Of a stretch of 64,000 nt of DNA, positions 1-8,046 are shown one piece after another. The notes under the pieces are model-generated. The model did not search any database, had not been told where the DNA came from, and worked only from the letters and a program-made list of their open reading frames with translations. Position 1 is the stretch's first letter; every line of letters starts with the position of its first letter. The DNA is from Salibacterium halotolerans (GTDB taxonomy: Bacteria; Bacillota; Bacilli; Bacillales; Marinococcaceae). The position numbers and the translations under genes are program-made. The stretch is taken from assembly GCF_900115625.1 (NCBI RefSeq), contig NZ_FOXD01000014.1, positions 1-64,000 of the forward strand, written 5' to 3'.

Positions 1-75
1 AGGTGGGAACACGCGTATCTGGTTATCATTGATAGGATAGAAATTCGGAGAAAACAAGAGCATGTGGAAGAATAA
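1..75 (+). CDS. C-terminal end of an unidentified gene (partial)
   Basis: An open frame runs from the first base of the window to a TAA at 73-75, giving 24 residues that end RKQEHVEE. It lies 27 bases upstream of the DsrE-like gene on the same strand, so it may be the last part of an operon partner. Genes beside DsrE-like proteins in Bacillales are often rhodanese or TusA sulfur carriers, but nothing in this short tail identifies it. It may also be chance coding. Confidence 0.35.
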   Translation, partial: RWEHAYLVIIDRIEIRRKQEHVEE

Positions 76-102
76 TTAATTACAAAGAGGGAGGTCTTTG
101 TC

Positions 103-591
103 ATGGCAGAAGAAGAAAAGAACGGTACCACAATGATCGTCTTTGACGGCGATCTCGATAAAGCGATGGCGAGCTTTATCATTGCGACCGGTGCCGCAGC
201 GATGGGAAAACAGGTTACGATGTTTTTCACCTTCTGGGGCTTGAATGTGCTCCGGAAGGAAAACGTCCAGGGAAGCAGTGACAAAAAATTCATGGAGAAA
301 ATGTTTGAAAAAATGATGCCGCGCGGTCCGGGAAAACTCGGTCTCTCCAAAATGAACTTTGGCGGTATGGGACCAAAGATGATGAAAAAAATGATGAAAA
401 ATCATAATGTCTCGTCGCTTCAGGAAATGATCGAGATGGCGCAGGAACTGGATATTAAAATGGTCGCCTGTACGATGTCGATGGATGTAATGGGCCTGAA
501 AGAAGAAGAACTTATTGACGGACTCGAATATGCCGGTGTCGCTTCCTACTTGTCTGAGGCTGAAGATTCGAACCTTAACCTGTTTATATAA
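103..591 (+). CDS. DsrE/DsrF/DrsH-like family protein
   Basis: A 162-residue protein of the DsrE/F/H-like family, small soluble proteins thought to act in sulfur relay and persulfide handling. The N-terminal segment (about residues 8-45) has the pattern TTMIVFDGDLDKAMASF followed by a hydrophobic helix and the strand VTMFFTFWGLNVL, typical of this fold. The middle is rich in Met and Lys (residues 65-110). The C-terminal half holds the strand KMVACTMSMDVMGL, with the Cys at the position usual for family members. GAGGGAGG lies upstream of the ATG at 103. The biological acceptor is unknown. It sits just before a methyltransferase and, further on, a thiol-redox and copper island, which fits a sulfur or redox role (inference). 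Confidence 0.85.
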   Translation: MAEEEKNGTTMIVFDGDLDKAMASFIIATGAAAMGKQVTMFFTFWGLNVLRKENVQGSSDKKFMEKMFEKMMPRGPGKLGLSKMNFGGMGPKMMKKMMKNHNVSSLQEMIEMAQELDIKMVACTMSMDVMGLKEEELIDGLEYAGVASYLSEAEDSNLNLFI

Positions 592-618
592 TCGCTGCAT
601 CTTGGAAGGAGAATGGAA

Positions 619-1191
619 ATGTCTGAGAAGAAGTTTGACTCCAAAAATGCAGAAAAGCTTTTAGATGAAGAACGAATCGCTTCATTACAGCCGCAGCAGC
701 TTGTGAAACATTTATCTATTACACCTGAAGATCATATTGCCGATCTGGGCGCGGGGAACGGTTTATTTACACTTCTAATGGCAGAACAAACGGAACAACC
801 GGTATACGCCGTCGACCTTGAACCTAACATGCTGGATATGTTAAAAGACAGGGTGGACACCGCTCACATTCATAACATTCAATATGTTGTCAGTGATCTG
901 GAAAATATTCAAATGGATAATGATTCAGTTGATAAAGTACTGGCTGCTTTTGTTATACATGAGGTCAATAGTGTATCAAAGGCACTGAATGAAATAAAAC
1001 GGATTTTAAAATCTCAGGGACAATGTATGGTGGTGGAGTGGGAGGCTAAGGAAACTGCAGCAGGGCCGCCCCTTTCCCATCGTATTTCTTCCGAGGATTT
1101 AATAAAAATGATGCGGGATAATGGGTTTGATGTCGAATATATTTCATTAAATAATGAAGAGAATTACGCTGTGAATGCCATTATGATATAA
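619..1191 (+). CDS. Class I SAM-dependent methyltransferase
   Basis: A roughly 190-residue Rossmann-fold methyltransferase. Motif I is IADLGAGNGLFTLLMAE (about residues 40-57), followed by the acidic motif II AVDLEPNMLDML and a motif IV-like region around VLAAFVIHEV. The substrate cannot be told; similar stand-alone enzymes act on small molecules or quinones. Two in-frame ATGs exist at 613 and 619. The GGAAGGA at 604-610 is only two bases from the first but eight from the second, so 619 is preferred. It follows the DsrE-like gene by 27 bases and is closed by a strong terminator at 1193-1236, so the two probably form one transcription unit. Confidence 0.85.
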   Translation: MSEKKFDSKNAEKLLDEERIASLQPQQLVKHLSITPEDHIADLGAGNGLFTLLMAEQTEQPVYAVDLEPNMLDMLKDRVDTAHIHNIQYVVSDLENIQMDNDSVDKVLAAFVIHEVNSVSKALNEIKRILKSQGQCMVVEWEAKETAAGPPLSHRISSEDLIKMMRDNGFDVEYISLNNEENYAVNAIMI

Positions 1192-1192
1192 A

Positions 1193-1236
1193 AAAAGAGG
1201 GATTTGAAGGATGACTTTCTTTCTTATCCCTCTTTT
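1193..1236 (+). terminator. Intrinsic terminator after the methyltransferase
   Basis: The inverted repeat AAAGAGGGAT (near 1194-1203) and ATCCCTCTTTT (1226-1236) forms a stable stem ending in a T-run, directly after the stop codon at 1191. Confidence 0.85.
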
Positions 1237-1607
1237 ATTCTATGATCTTAACATTAGTTCTTTCGCATAAACGTACAGGAAAAAATTGTGGCATCCATAA
1301 TATTGCAGATATAAGGTTGTTCTCCAGTCAAAATAAACGTATGTTCTCGTTCTTCACAAGCATTTGGATTCTAAATATATTCTTTGCATTTAAGTTACCA
1401 GTGCAAATGGAAAGAACTGATGTTATACAACCTCTCATTTATATATATGCTTTCCTTAAATTATTCACTTCTTTTTCTCGTTACTTCATCGTTTTTTCAT
1501 ATTATTTTTATAAAATAATAGAAGTATTGTATTTTGGTCAACTCGTACATTAGTATGCATTAGATTTTTAATATATTTACATAACAAGGAGGTGTACGAA
1601 AAGGAAT
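1237..1607. other. AT-rich intergenic stretch with no supported gene
   Basis: This 371-base stretch is very AT-rich. An open frame of 103 codons crosses it, but it has no ribosome binding site and its composition is dominated by Phe, Ile and Tyr, as random AT-rich DNA gives. The end of the stretch must hold the promoter and the ribosome binding site (AAGGAGGTG near 1588) of the ResA-like gene. It marks the left edge of the accessory island. Confidence 0.6.
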
Positions 1608-2141
1608 ATGTCTAAAAAAAAGAAACGACTATATTTTCGAACGTTATTTCTAAGTATCATTAGCGTTTTGCTTGGTTATGTTTTTTACTCCAATTTTTTT
1701 CAAAACGAAAATACATTAGTGGTGGAGGGGGATATTGCGCCTAACTTTCAATTGGAAACACTTGAAGGAGAAACCGTTGAATTAAATGATTACCGAGGCC
1801 AGGGTGTTTTTCTAAATTTTTGGGGAACATATTGCCCTCCTTGTGAAGAAGAAATGCCTTACATGGATAATCAATATCAGGAATATAAAGACAAAGGGGT
1901 AGAGATTCTTGCGGTGAACGTGGGGGAATCAGACTTAGCAGTAGAACATTTTGTGGACCGCCATAATTTGTCTTTTCCGATTCCTATGGATGAGGACAAG
2001 GCTGTTTTAGATAGTTATGGAATTGGTCCGTTGCCCACAACATTTCTTATAAACAAAGACGGAAAGGTCCTTGATATTTTGACTGGTGGAATGACAGAAA
2101 AAGATATACAAGGGTATATGGAGCGAATCGAGCCTTCCTAA
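1608..2141 (+). CDS. resA: Membrane-anchored thiol-disulfide oxidoreductase, ResA/TlpA-like
   Basis: A 177-residue extracytoplasmic thioredoxin-fold protein. Residues 1-30 are a Lys-rich start plus one hydrophobic segment, a signal anchor. The thioredoxin domain starts around residue 40 (APNFQLETLEGETVELNDYRG) and carries the active-site motif WGTYCPPCEEEMP near residue 75. The cis-proline region is seen as GPLPTTFLI near 145. ResA-type proteins keep apocytochrome c or other exported cysteines reduced and are themselves reduced by CcdA. The ccdA gene follows 23 bases downstream, a matched pair. Being inside a copper island, it may maintain exported metal-binding thiols rather than serve cytochrome c biogenesis (inference). 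AAGGAGGTG lies 13 bases before the ATG, a long spacing. Confidence 0.9.
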   Translation: MSKKKKRLYFRTLFLSIISVLLGYVFYSNFFQNENTLVVEGDIAPNFQLETLEGETVELNDYRGQGVFLNFWGTYCPPCEEEMPYMDNQYQEYKDKGVEILAVNVGESDLAVEHFVDRHNLSFPIPMDEDKAVLDSYGIGPLPTTFLINKDGKVLDILTGGMTEKDIQGYMERIEPS

Positions 2142-2164
2142 AAATACACTTGGAGGAATAGAAA

Positions 2165-2881
2165 ATGAATGAAGTAACAATTTGGCTGGCATTAGGAGCA
2201 GGAATAATTTCTTTTTTATCTCCCTGCGTTTTTCCCTTGGTTCCAGCTTACCTTGCACAGTTAACTGGCACTACCGCATCCCAAAATAAAATTAAGGCGG
2301 ATCAACGTTTGATTCTGTTAAGAAGCCTTGGATTTATTATGGGATTTACTATTATATTTATGCTTCTTGGAGCATCATCTACTTTTATTGGTCAACTGTT
2401 CAGCCGATATAACAATCTAGTAGCACAAATCGGTGGTATTATTATCGTGTTATTTGGCCTGCAGATGGCAGGAGTGCTGTCCATTCGGAGTTTAATGTCT
2501 GAGAAAAAGTTATCTTCCAAGCCAAAGAAAACGAATAGTTTCGGTGGTTCCGTGATGTTTGGTTTGCTGTTTGCAGCGGGCTGGTCTCCTTGTGTAGGGT
2601 TAGTACTTGGTTCTATTTTAACGCTCGCAAGTCAAGGTGAAACGATGTTTTCTGGTATGGCAATGCTCTTTATTTACTCTGTTGGGATGGGTATCCCATT
2701 TTTATTGGTCGCTATTTTTTATTCAAAATCTCTACATAAGTTAAGACGCTTTCATAAGCTCATGCCTCGGATTCAGAAAGCTGGCGGTATTGTAATGATA
2801 ATCATGGGTGTGATGCTTTTTTTCGGCTATTTTCAGATGCTTTCCAGTTATCTCGCTCAATTCGTCCCTTTTAGCATTTGA
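2165..2881 (+). CDS. ccdA: Cytochrome c biogenesis / thiol reductant transporter CcdA
   Basis: A 238-residue polytopic membrane protein with about six transmembrane segments, the normal size for CcdA. Both redox cysteine motifs are present: LSPCVFPLVPAYLAQLTG in the first segment (about residues 18-36) and AGWSPCVGLVLGS in the fourth (about 140). These cysteines pass electrons from cytoplasmic thioredoxin to exported thiol proteins such as the neighbouring ResA-like protein. TGGAGGA precedes the ATG by eight bases. No cytochrome c or heme-ligation gene is visible nearby, so this pair looks like a transferred accessory copy. Confidence 0.92.
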   Translation: MNEVTIWLALGAGIISFLSPCVFPLVPAYLAQLTGTTASQNKIKADQRLILLRSLGFIMGFTIIFMLLGASSTFIGQLFSRYNNLVAQIGGIIIVLFGLQMAGVLSIRSLMSEKKLSSKPKKTNSFGGSVMFGLLFAAGWSPCVGLVLGSILTLASQGETMFSGMAMLFIYSVGMGIPFLLVAIFYSKSLHKLRRFHKLMPRIQKAGGIVMIIMGVMLFFGYFQMLSSYLAQFVPFSI

Positions 2882-3008
2882 ATAAAGGGTCGGAAGGTAG
2901 CAATGGTAATAAAATCGAAAAATCTCGATCGATCTTCCTTTTGGTGTATGAACCTTTTCATATCAGGCTTTATCATTATAAAATAAGTATCACGGGGGAG
3001 GGTGACAA

Positions 3009-3602
3009 ATGAGTACGTTGTTTTCTAAAATATACGATCCGATTATGAGACCATTTGAAAAAAAGCGATTAGGAAACCTCCGCGAACGTTTAATTTCCCA
3101 TCAAGAAGGGACTATATTGGAGGTTGGGTCGGGAACAGGAACTAATTTTTCTTACTATAAAAACGCAGAAAAAGTCGTAGCCATAGAACCAAACGCATCG
3201 ATGAGAAACCAATCACTTTCCAAAATGAAAAGGGCTGATGTTCCTGTAGAATTGGTGGATGCTTCTGGTGAACATTTACCCTTTGATGATAATACCTTTG
3301 ATGCTGCTATTGGAACGTTAGTTCTATGTACCATCCCCAATCCGAATCGCGCACTGCAGGAAATCCGCCGTGTGTGTATACCTGGAGTTCCTATTTTATT
3401 TATAGAACATGTAAGGGTGGATCGCCCATTTCCAGGTCGTATACAGGACTGGCTGACACCATTTTGGAAAAGACTGAGCGATGGCTGTCATTTAAACAGA
3501 AATACGCTTAACCTGATAAAACAAAATGGTTTTCAAGTGGAACGAATCGAAAAATATTATAAAGACATTTTGCTTGTAGTGGAAGCAAAAAATGGGAAAT
3601 AA
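3009..3602 (+). CDS. Class I SAM-dependent methyltransferase (UbiE/PmtA-like)
   Basis: A 197-residue methyltransferase. Motif I is ILEVGSGTGTNFSYY near residue 37, then VVAIEPNASM, the post-I segment VDASGEHLPFDDNTFDAAIGTLVLCTIPNP (motif II/III region, 80-115), and the late motif LFIEHVRV. This layout matches small Bacillales methyltransferases annotated as phospholipid N-methyltransferase or UbiE-like; the true substrate is not evident. A very strong GGGGGAGGGTG lies just before the ATG. Such genes are frequent in metal-resistance islands, but no role there is established. Confidence 0.85.
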   Translation: MSTLFSKIYDPIMRPFEKKRLGNLRERLISHQEGTILEVGSGTGTNFSYYKNAEKVVAIEPNASMRNQSLSKMKRADVPVELVDASGEHLPFDDNTFDAAIGTLVLCTIPNPNRALQEIRRVCIPGVPILFIEHVRVDRPFPGRIQDWLTPFWKRLSDGCHLNRNTLNLIKQNGFQVERIEKYYKDILLVVEAKNGK

Positions 3603-3622
3603 TTTGTAGAGAAACGTGTATT

Positions 3623-3659
3623 AAAAAGCCTGGAAGGGCGGTGATCTTCCTTCCAGGCT
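3623..3659 (-). terminator. Terminator between convergent genes
   Basis: AGCCTGGAAGG (3627-3637) pairs with CCTTCCAGGCT (3649-3659). Read on the minus strand it is followed by TTTTTAAT, so it mainly ends the copper-storage protein gene. On the plus strand the T-run is missing, but it may still slow the methyltransferase transcript. Confidence 0.8.
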
Positions 3660-3669
3660 GATATGTTAC

Positions 3670-3993
3670 TTATACTGTTGCCATTTCACGGCAAGCTTTT
3701 GCACAACGATGGCAAGCTTCTGCGCAGTCTTGACAATGCTTCTCATCATGCTTGGCGCATTCATCGCCGCAAGCTTGGCAGATATCGGCACATAAGTCGC
3801 AGATCTGCTTGGCAAACGGACTATTGCTTTGCATCGCTTTGGCAGCAAAAGCACAGATGTCCGCGCATTCCCGATCCAATCGTATACATTCAGCCATCAT
3901 TTTCACGTCGTCTTCATTTAAGCAGTCGTTAAAACAACGGTTACACTGCTCCATACAGTTTAAACATTCTTGAATGCACTCTTCGTAAGTCAT
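3670..3993 (-). CDS. Four-helix-bundle copper-binding protein, copy 1 (Csp-like)
   Basis: A 107-residue cysteine-rich protein of the four-helix-bundle copper storage (Csp/DUF326) family. Cysteines recur in C-x2-C and C-x3-C patterns along every helix: ECIQECLNCMEQCNRC, RECADICAF, CDLCADICQACGDEC and CQDCAEACHRCAKAC. In characterised members these thiols line the bundle interior and bind many Cu(I) ions. No signal peptide is seen, so it is cytosolic. The ATG at 3993 is preferred over one nine bases upstream because AAAGGA is then eight bases away. An almost identical second copy lies 2 kb away at 5727-6047 inside a duplicated block. Confidence 0.92.
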   Translation of the reverse strand: MTYEECIQECLNCMEQCNRCFNDCLNEDDVKMMAECIRLDRECADICAFAAKAMQSNSPFAKQICDLCADICQACGDECAKHDEKHCQDCAEACHRCAKACREMATV

Positions 3994-4157
3994 CCAAATC
4001 ATCCTTTCCCTTTTGTAGTATGGCAGGAACAGATTTATTGATGGGGTGGCTGTCTATCTACCTATCCCGTGCCCACAATTAGGGTTACCCTTTATTTATG
4101 AAGATTATATGGAGAAAACCAAAAAAGCAAAAAATTTTTTGGACAGTATTATACAGG
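3679..4157. repeat. Direct duplication, left copy
   Basis: This block of about 475 bases is repeated in the same orientation at 5732-6200 with only scattered differences. It carries the Csp-like gene, its promoter region and the start of a YHYH-type gene. The match begins at GCCATTTCACGGCA near the end of the Csp gene and fades after GGACAGTATTAT in the right arm. The two copies flank a decayed amino-acid permease. Confidence 0.9.
4079..4092. promoter_or_regulatory. Palindrome AGGGTTACCCT, possible metal-sensor operator
   Basis: A short dyad AGGGTTACCCT lies between the divergent Csp gene and the YHYH relic. The duplicate copy at about 6130 has AGGGATACCCT: the centre changed while both arms stayed intact. 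That pattern and the position upstream of a copper-protein gene suggest an operator. CsoR-type sites have a related AT-flanked C-run/G-run dyad, but this one is shorter, so the assignment is tentative. Confidence 0.3.
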
Positions 4158-4264
4158 GGGTTAGGAAAAAACTTTATTTTTTATTAATGGTGGTTCTACT
4201 GTTGATTCCATTTCAAAACGTTGTAAAAGCTCACTTAGGAAGAACGGATAGTAATGGCGGGTAA
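4109..4264 (+). pseudogene. Truncated YHYH-domain protein relic
   Basis: A frame starting MEKTKKAKNF contains a hydrophobic segment (LYFLLMVVLLLIPF) and then AHLGRTDSNGG followed at once by a stop. YHYH-domain exported proteins of Bacillales begin their mature part with AHPGRTDSNGGH and continue with a Cys/His-rich tail ending in YHYH. Here everything after the GG is missing. The product, if made, would be a signal peptide plus eleven residues, so this is a broken gene. The right-hand duplicate (around 6160) has decayed further. Confidence 0.6.
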
Positions 4265-4301
4265 TAACTTTTCTGAAAGATCAATAGTATTACATGATTT
4301 A

Positions 4302-5614
4302 TTAATGCATCGATGAATGATCGTGTTTGGGAGGATGGGCGGTTAAAAAGTATTTTTCTCCAATAAAAATAAGCAAAAACATAATGAGAGAAATAATAAC
4401 GACTAATAAATCAGAGTTTATTTTAACCCAAAGAAATCCACCTAACACAATGGCGTCCAACATAATGGCTGTTCCTATCACATAAGCGTTTGCTCTAATC
4501 TCCTTCCGTAAGTAACGCAGCACTCCCCAGTGAAACATGATATCCATCACCAAGTATAGAATGGCGCCCATGGATGCGATTCTGCTTAAATCAAAGAAAA
4601 CCGTTAAAGTGATGGCAATGACCAATGTATAAACAAGCGTGTGTTTTTGAATGTTTCCCGGCATACCAAAGTGTTTATGAGGAATTAGCTGCATATCGGA
4701 CAACATTGCTAACATACGTGATACGGCAAAAATACTGGCAATGACACCAGAAACTGTAGCAATAATGGCAATGATAACTGTAAACCATACTCCCCAGTTA
4801 CCAAAGGCCGGTCGTGCTGCTTCGGCCAGTGCATAATCCTTTGCTTGAATAATTTCATTAATAGAAAGACTGCCTGCCACAGCCCAAGCGACCAATCCGT
4901 AAATGAATGCACAAATGAGGATGGAGATGATAATAGCTCGCCCAATGTTCCGATGAGGATTCACAATTTCTGAACCGCTGTTCGTAATGGTTGTAAACCC
5001 TTTGAACGCAAGAATGGTCAATGCTACAGCCGCAATATGACTGATAATAGTTGGTTCAAAGTCACTTGTTCCAGTGGTATTTACTGAGAAATTGGAAACC
5101 CATAAACCGGAAATAGCAAAAATGACGATACCGCCGATTTTAAGGGCTGACATGAAAAAAGAGAAGGATCCAATGATTCAATTATTGGTAATATTAATGA
5201 TAAAAGCAAATCCCAGCAGCAAGACCCCCAGCGCAGGAACGAAAAACGTGTTATTATCTATATTAAAAAGTTGCTGGGTATAGGTACCAAATGTACGGGC
5301 AACTAAACTCTGGTTAATGACCATCGTTACAGCCATTAGAAGAGAAGCAACGGCTGTAATGGTTCCTTTTCCGTAAGCTTTGACAAAGAACATACCTATC
5401 CCTCCTGCATCAGGATACGTATGAGACATTTGAATATAAGAATAGGCACTAAAACCGGTCACGATAGCACCTATCATAAAAGTAATGGGAAAAAAGTTCC
5501 AGCTAACTCAGCGACCTGACCTAAGAGAGCAAATATGCCAGCGCCTATCATTACAGCCGTCCCCAAAGCGACTGCACTAGTCAGTGTTAAACTGTTTTTC
5601 TTGTAGTTTTCCAT
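4302..5614 (-). pseudogene. APC-family amino-acid permease, broken by a frameshift and a stop
   Basis: The reading starts at ATG 5614 with LTSAVALGTAVMIGAGIF and LLGQVAELAG, the first helix signature of APC permeases. A missing base in a T-run near 5500 shifts the frame to MIGAIVTGFSAYSYIQM. An in-frame TGA at 5178-5180 then interrupts it between ITNN and IIGSFSFF. The rest (MSALKIGGIVIF onward, 283 residues) continues in the same frame with many membrane helices. With two independent lesions this is a pseudogene. It lies between the two Csp duplications, so the duplication probably trapped or bracketed it. The transported amino acid is unknown. Confidence 0.85.
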
Positions 5615-5680
5615 GATCTATAGCCTCCTTCAATCACAGCAAGTCTTTATGTTTCAGTAATAACAATCCCAATAAACAGA

Positions 5681-5712
5681 ACCTGGAAGGGCAAGCACTC
5701 CCTTTTCCAGGT
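5681..5712 (-). terminator. Terminator after Csp copy 2
   Basis: ACCTGGAAGGG and CCCTTTTCCAGGT form a stem; on the minus strand it is followed by TTCTGTTT. It is similar in sequence to the terminator of copy 1 at 3623-3659, so the duplication may have included a now diverged terminator. Confidence 0.7.
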
Positions 5713-5726
5713 CCTTAAAGCTAGAT

Positions 5727-6047
5727 TTAAGATGCCATTTCACGGCAGGCTTTTGCACAGCGATGGCAAGCTTCTGCGCAGTCTTGACAATGCTTCTCAT
5801 CATGCTTGGCGCATTCATCGCCGCAAGCCTGGCAGATATCGGCACATAAGCCGCAGATCTGCTTGGCAAACGGACTATTGCTTTGCATCGCTTTCGCAGC
5901 AAAAGCACAGATGTCCGCACATTCCCGATCCAACCGAATACAATCAGCCATCATTTTCACGTTGTCTTCATTTAAGCAGTCATTAAAACAACGGTTGCAC
6001 TGCTCCATACAGTTTAAACATTCTTGAATGCACTCTTCGTAAGTCAT
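5727..6047 (-). CDS. Four-helix-bundle copper-binding protein, copy 2 (Csp-like)
   Basis: A 106-residue near-duplicate of the protein at 3670-3993. It differs at only a few residues (for example Asn for Asp in NEDNVKMM, Asp for Glu in ADCIRLD, Gly for Asp in QICGLCAD) and at the last two residues. All the cysteines of the C-x2-C and C-x3-C ladders are kept, so both copies look functional as cytosolic Cu(I) sinks. The start at 6047 is chosen by the same AAGGA spacing as in copy 1. Preservation of both copies while the neighbouring permease and YHYH gene decayed suggests selection for dosage (inference). Confidence 0.92.
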   Translation of the reverse strand: MTYEECIQECLNCMEQCNRCFNDCLNEDNVKMMADCIRLDRECADICAFAAKAMQSNSPFAKQICGLCADICQACGDECAKHDEKHCQDCAEACHRCAKACREMAS

Positions 6048-6200
6048 CCAAATCATCCTTCCCTTTTTGTAATATGGCAGGGACAGATTTATTGATGGGG
6101 GGTGACTGTCTATCCCGTGCCCACAATTAGGGATACCCTCTATTTATGAAAATTATATGGAGAAAACCAAAAAAGCAAAAAATGTTTGGACAGTATTATG
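5732..6200. repeat. Direct duplication, right copy
   Basis: Partner of the block at 3679-4157, in the same orientation. It contains Csp copy 2, the promoter region with AGGGATACCCT, and a YHYH leader that frameshifts after MEKTKKAKN. Differences include a GGTGACTG insertion-like change near 6103 and base changes in the relic. Confidence 0.9.
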
Positions 6201-6504
6201 TGGGGGAGCAACCTAATGAAAGAAATAAAAATCATTGTATAATCCATATCTTTTACTCTTAAAACGAAAATATACGCTAAATGTATTTGCAATATAAAAG
6301 CTTGATTAACAAGATTTAGACAAAGTTATAACAAACCATTTCGTTCAATTAGAGACATGGTTACAGGGAGGAGAGATTCTCATTCCCTCCAAACCAGTCT
6401 TTAATATACCTGTTAGTTCGTAAAATAAAAAGAGCTTATTCATGTAAAATATCCACCTGAGATAGATAATTTAGTAAGAATAAGCTCTTTGAGATTATTT
6501 ATAT
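6201..6504. other. Intergenic stretch holding the ydhK terminator
   Basis: About 300 AT-rich bases without a supported gene. The clear feature is an intrinsic terminator for the minus-strand YdhK gene: AAAGAGCTTATTC (6429-6441) pairs with GAATAAGCTCTTT (6478-6490) and is followed on the minus strand by TTTTATTTTA. A weaker GGGAGG/CCCTCC hairpin lies at about 6366-6390. Confidence 0.75.
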
Positions 6505-7383
6505 TTATTCAACAGGTGCCAATTCACTTTCTGTTACCCATTTATGATTTTCTACTTCTTCCCCAGTTGTCATTGTGAAGTCAAGCATATATACAGTGGT
6601 ATCTACAGCAGATTCTATCACAGCGGTGGCTCCATCCATTCCTTTCATGTGGTCCGCATTCAGGGTCACTTCAGTACCGGGTTCTAACGGCGCTTCACCT
6701 GGATTTTCTAATTCTTCATGTATGACCCATTTATGATTCTCCACCGGCTCTCCCCCAGTTGTAGGGTAATAAGTAACAGTATAAGCAGTAGTATCAAAAG
6801 CCCCTACGATTGTTGCTTCAGCCCCACTCATAGATTCCATATCCATATGTGCTGCCTCTATGATAGCCTGGCTGCCTACTTCATAAGTTGGACTCTCTGC
6901 TGTCTTTAAATTTTCAGGAATTTCACCGGTGCTGGACATTTGCTCGGCAAAAATAGATTGAATCGCTTCCTGGATCTCTAAAACCTCAGCATGGACGTCA
7001 TTGATTTCTGCATCTATCTCTTCAGCGAATGCATCCGGATTTTCTGATTTTTTAGTAATAGCCTCTAAATGGTTTTCAGCAGCGTTTAAGCGGTTCAGTA
7101 GAGAATCCAATTCCTCTTGATATTCTTGATAGGTCTGTACTTCTTTAGCCGTTAAAGGAGCGTCCTCGAGGGATCCTTCGATTTCCCCTAATTCAGATTG
7201 AATGGCGTCCGTTTTTTTCTCAACTTTATCCACTCGTTTTTCAGCCTTTGTTTCCTCCTGCCCTTGTTCTCCCTTGGCTTGGGGAGCTGAATTCATTGAA
7301 TCTGCTGAAACTTGTCCTGTTGAGAAAGTAATTCCAATAGCAGCTATACCTGAAACTACTATTTTTGTAAATCTTTTATTCAT
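6505..7383 (-). CDS. ydhK: Exported YdhK-family protein with two DUF1541 repeats
   Basis: A 292-residue secreted protein. Residues 1-27 are a signal peptide. Residues 40-150 are a highly charged, mostly helical coiled-coil-like region. Two copies of the DUF1541/YdhK domain follow: IIEAAHMDMESMSGAEATIVGA with ENHKWV (about 175-228), and LNADHMKGMDGATAVIESA with ENHKWV (about 240-290). The Met- and His-rich AHM-x-M and HMKGM motifs suggest copper binding, and YdhK genes commonly sit with copper-resistance genes. The long helical N-terminal extension is not part of the minimal YdhK, so this is an enlarged version. A single-domain fragment related to its second repeat is at 13203-13373. Confidence 0.85.
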   Translation of the reverse strand: MNKRFTKIVVSGIAAIGITFSTGQVSADSMNSAPQAKGEQGQEETKAEKRVDKVEKKTDAIQSELGEIEGSLEDAPLTAKEVQTYQEYQEELDSLLNRLNAAENHLEAITKKSENPDAFAEEIDAEINDVHAEVLEIQEAIQSIFAEQMSSTGEIPENLKTAESPTYEVGSQAIIEAAHMDMESMSGAEATIVGAFDTTAYTVTYYPTTGGEPVENHKWVIHEELENPGEAPLEPGTEVTLNADHMKGMDGATAVIESAVDTTVYMLDFTMTTGEEVENHKWVTESELAPVE

Positions 7384-7741
7384 TTTGCATTCCTCCTTAA
7401 AATTATCTCAAAGAAACAAATACCTTGTATTGGAATTCTTTAAACATCTTGATAGACTTCATAGCAATAGTGATTCACATGTTCCTATAAGTAGAATAAG
7501 TGATTTAACGCCTTCTAGTCGTTTTAAATTTTTGTTCATCCATTTTATTGAAAAGAGCCTCCCACCCTTACAACCATACGAAGTTATATAGAAAAGGCAG
7601 CGATTAAGTTTTCCTGTCTTTTTCTTTTTTAATAAGGAAAAACTTTAGCTGTATTCTGAAAATTATACTCTCCATAGTTTCTTGATAATTCCATAGTAGA
7701 ATAACAGGTGTGTTCAATAATTATCAGAAAAGAGGGTTAGC
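7384..7741. other. Divergent intergenic region between ydhK and the SHOCT gene
   Basis: This 358-base AT-rich region separates two divergently read genes and must hold both promoters. Small frames in it lack ribosome binding sites. No convincing operator was recognised. Confidence 0.5.
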
Positions 7742-7984
7742 ATGAGTGGAATGATGAATGGTACAGGCATGATGGGTAGTGGATTTTGTGTTTTTTTGGG
7801 GATACTAATTATTTTAGCAATTATTGCGGTCGTTGTTTGGATGAGAAGGGGGACCGGTACGAATCATTCCTCCCAGTCTTCCAGCAGCCATTCGCTAGAG
7901 ATATTAAAGGAGCGCTTGGCAAAAGGAGAAATATCTGAAGAAGAATATGATCACTTGAAAAGGAAGTTAGATGAGCAAGGATAG
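7742..7984 (+). CDS. Small membrane protein with SHOCT domain
   Basis: An 80-residue protein. It has a Met/Gly-rich start (MSGMMNGTGMMGSG), one transmembrane helix (about residues 14-33), a Ser-rich linker, and the C-terminal SHOCT motif LEILKERLAKGEISEEEYDHLKRKL (about 53-77), a short helical domain of probable oligomerisation or protein-binding function. The Met-rich head is typical of small membrane proteins encoded in copper islands. GAGGGTTAGC precedes the ATG. Its function is unknown, but the location supports a link to metal stress. Confidence 0.88.
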   Translation: MSGMMNGTGMMGSGFCVFLGILIILAIIAVVVWMRRGTGTNHSSQSSSSHSLEILKERLAKGEISEEEYDHLKRKLDEQG

Positions 7985-8046
7985 AAATGGAGGAAGATAC
8001 AAAGTCGCGCATGATACATGTATAATACATAAAAAGGGTGCCGGAA

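Noticed and set aside
1242-1553. 103-codon open frame in the AT-rich gap
   Set aside because: No ribosome binding site, and composition as expected from AT-rich non-coding DNA; no recognisable domain.
5178-5180. In-frame TGA in the amino-acid permease as another selenocysteine codon
   Set aside because: The same gene also has a frameshift near 5500, the site is in a membrane helix loop with no Cys/Sec precedent in APC permeases, and there is no stem resembling those of the other TGA genes. Pseudogene decay explains it.
7202-7591. 129-codon plus-strand frame across the ydhK start
   Set aside because: It overlaps the ydhK signal peptide and coiled-coil region on the other strand and lacks a ribosome site.
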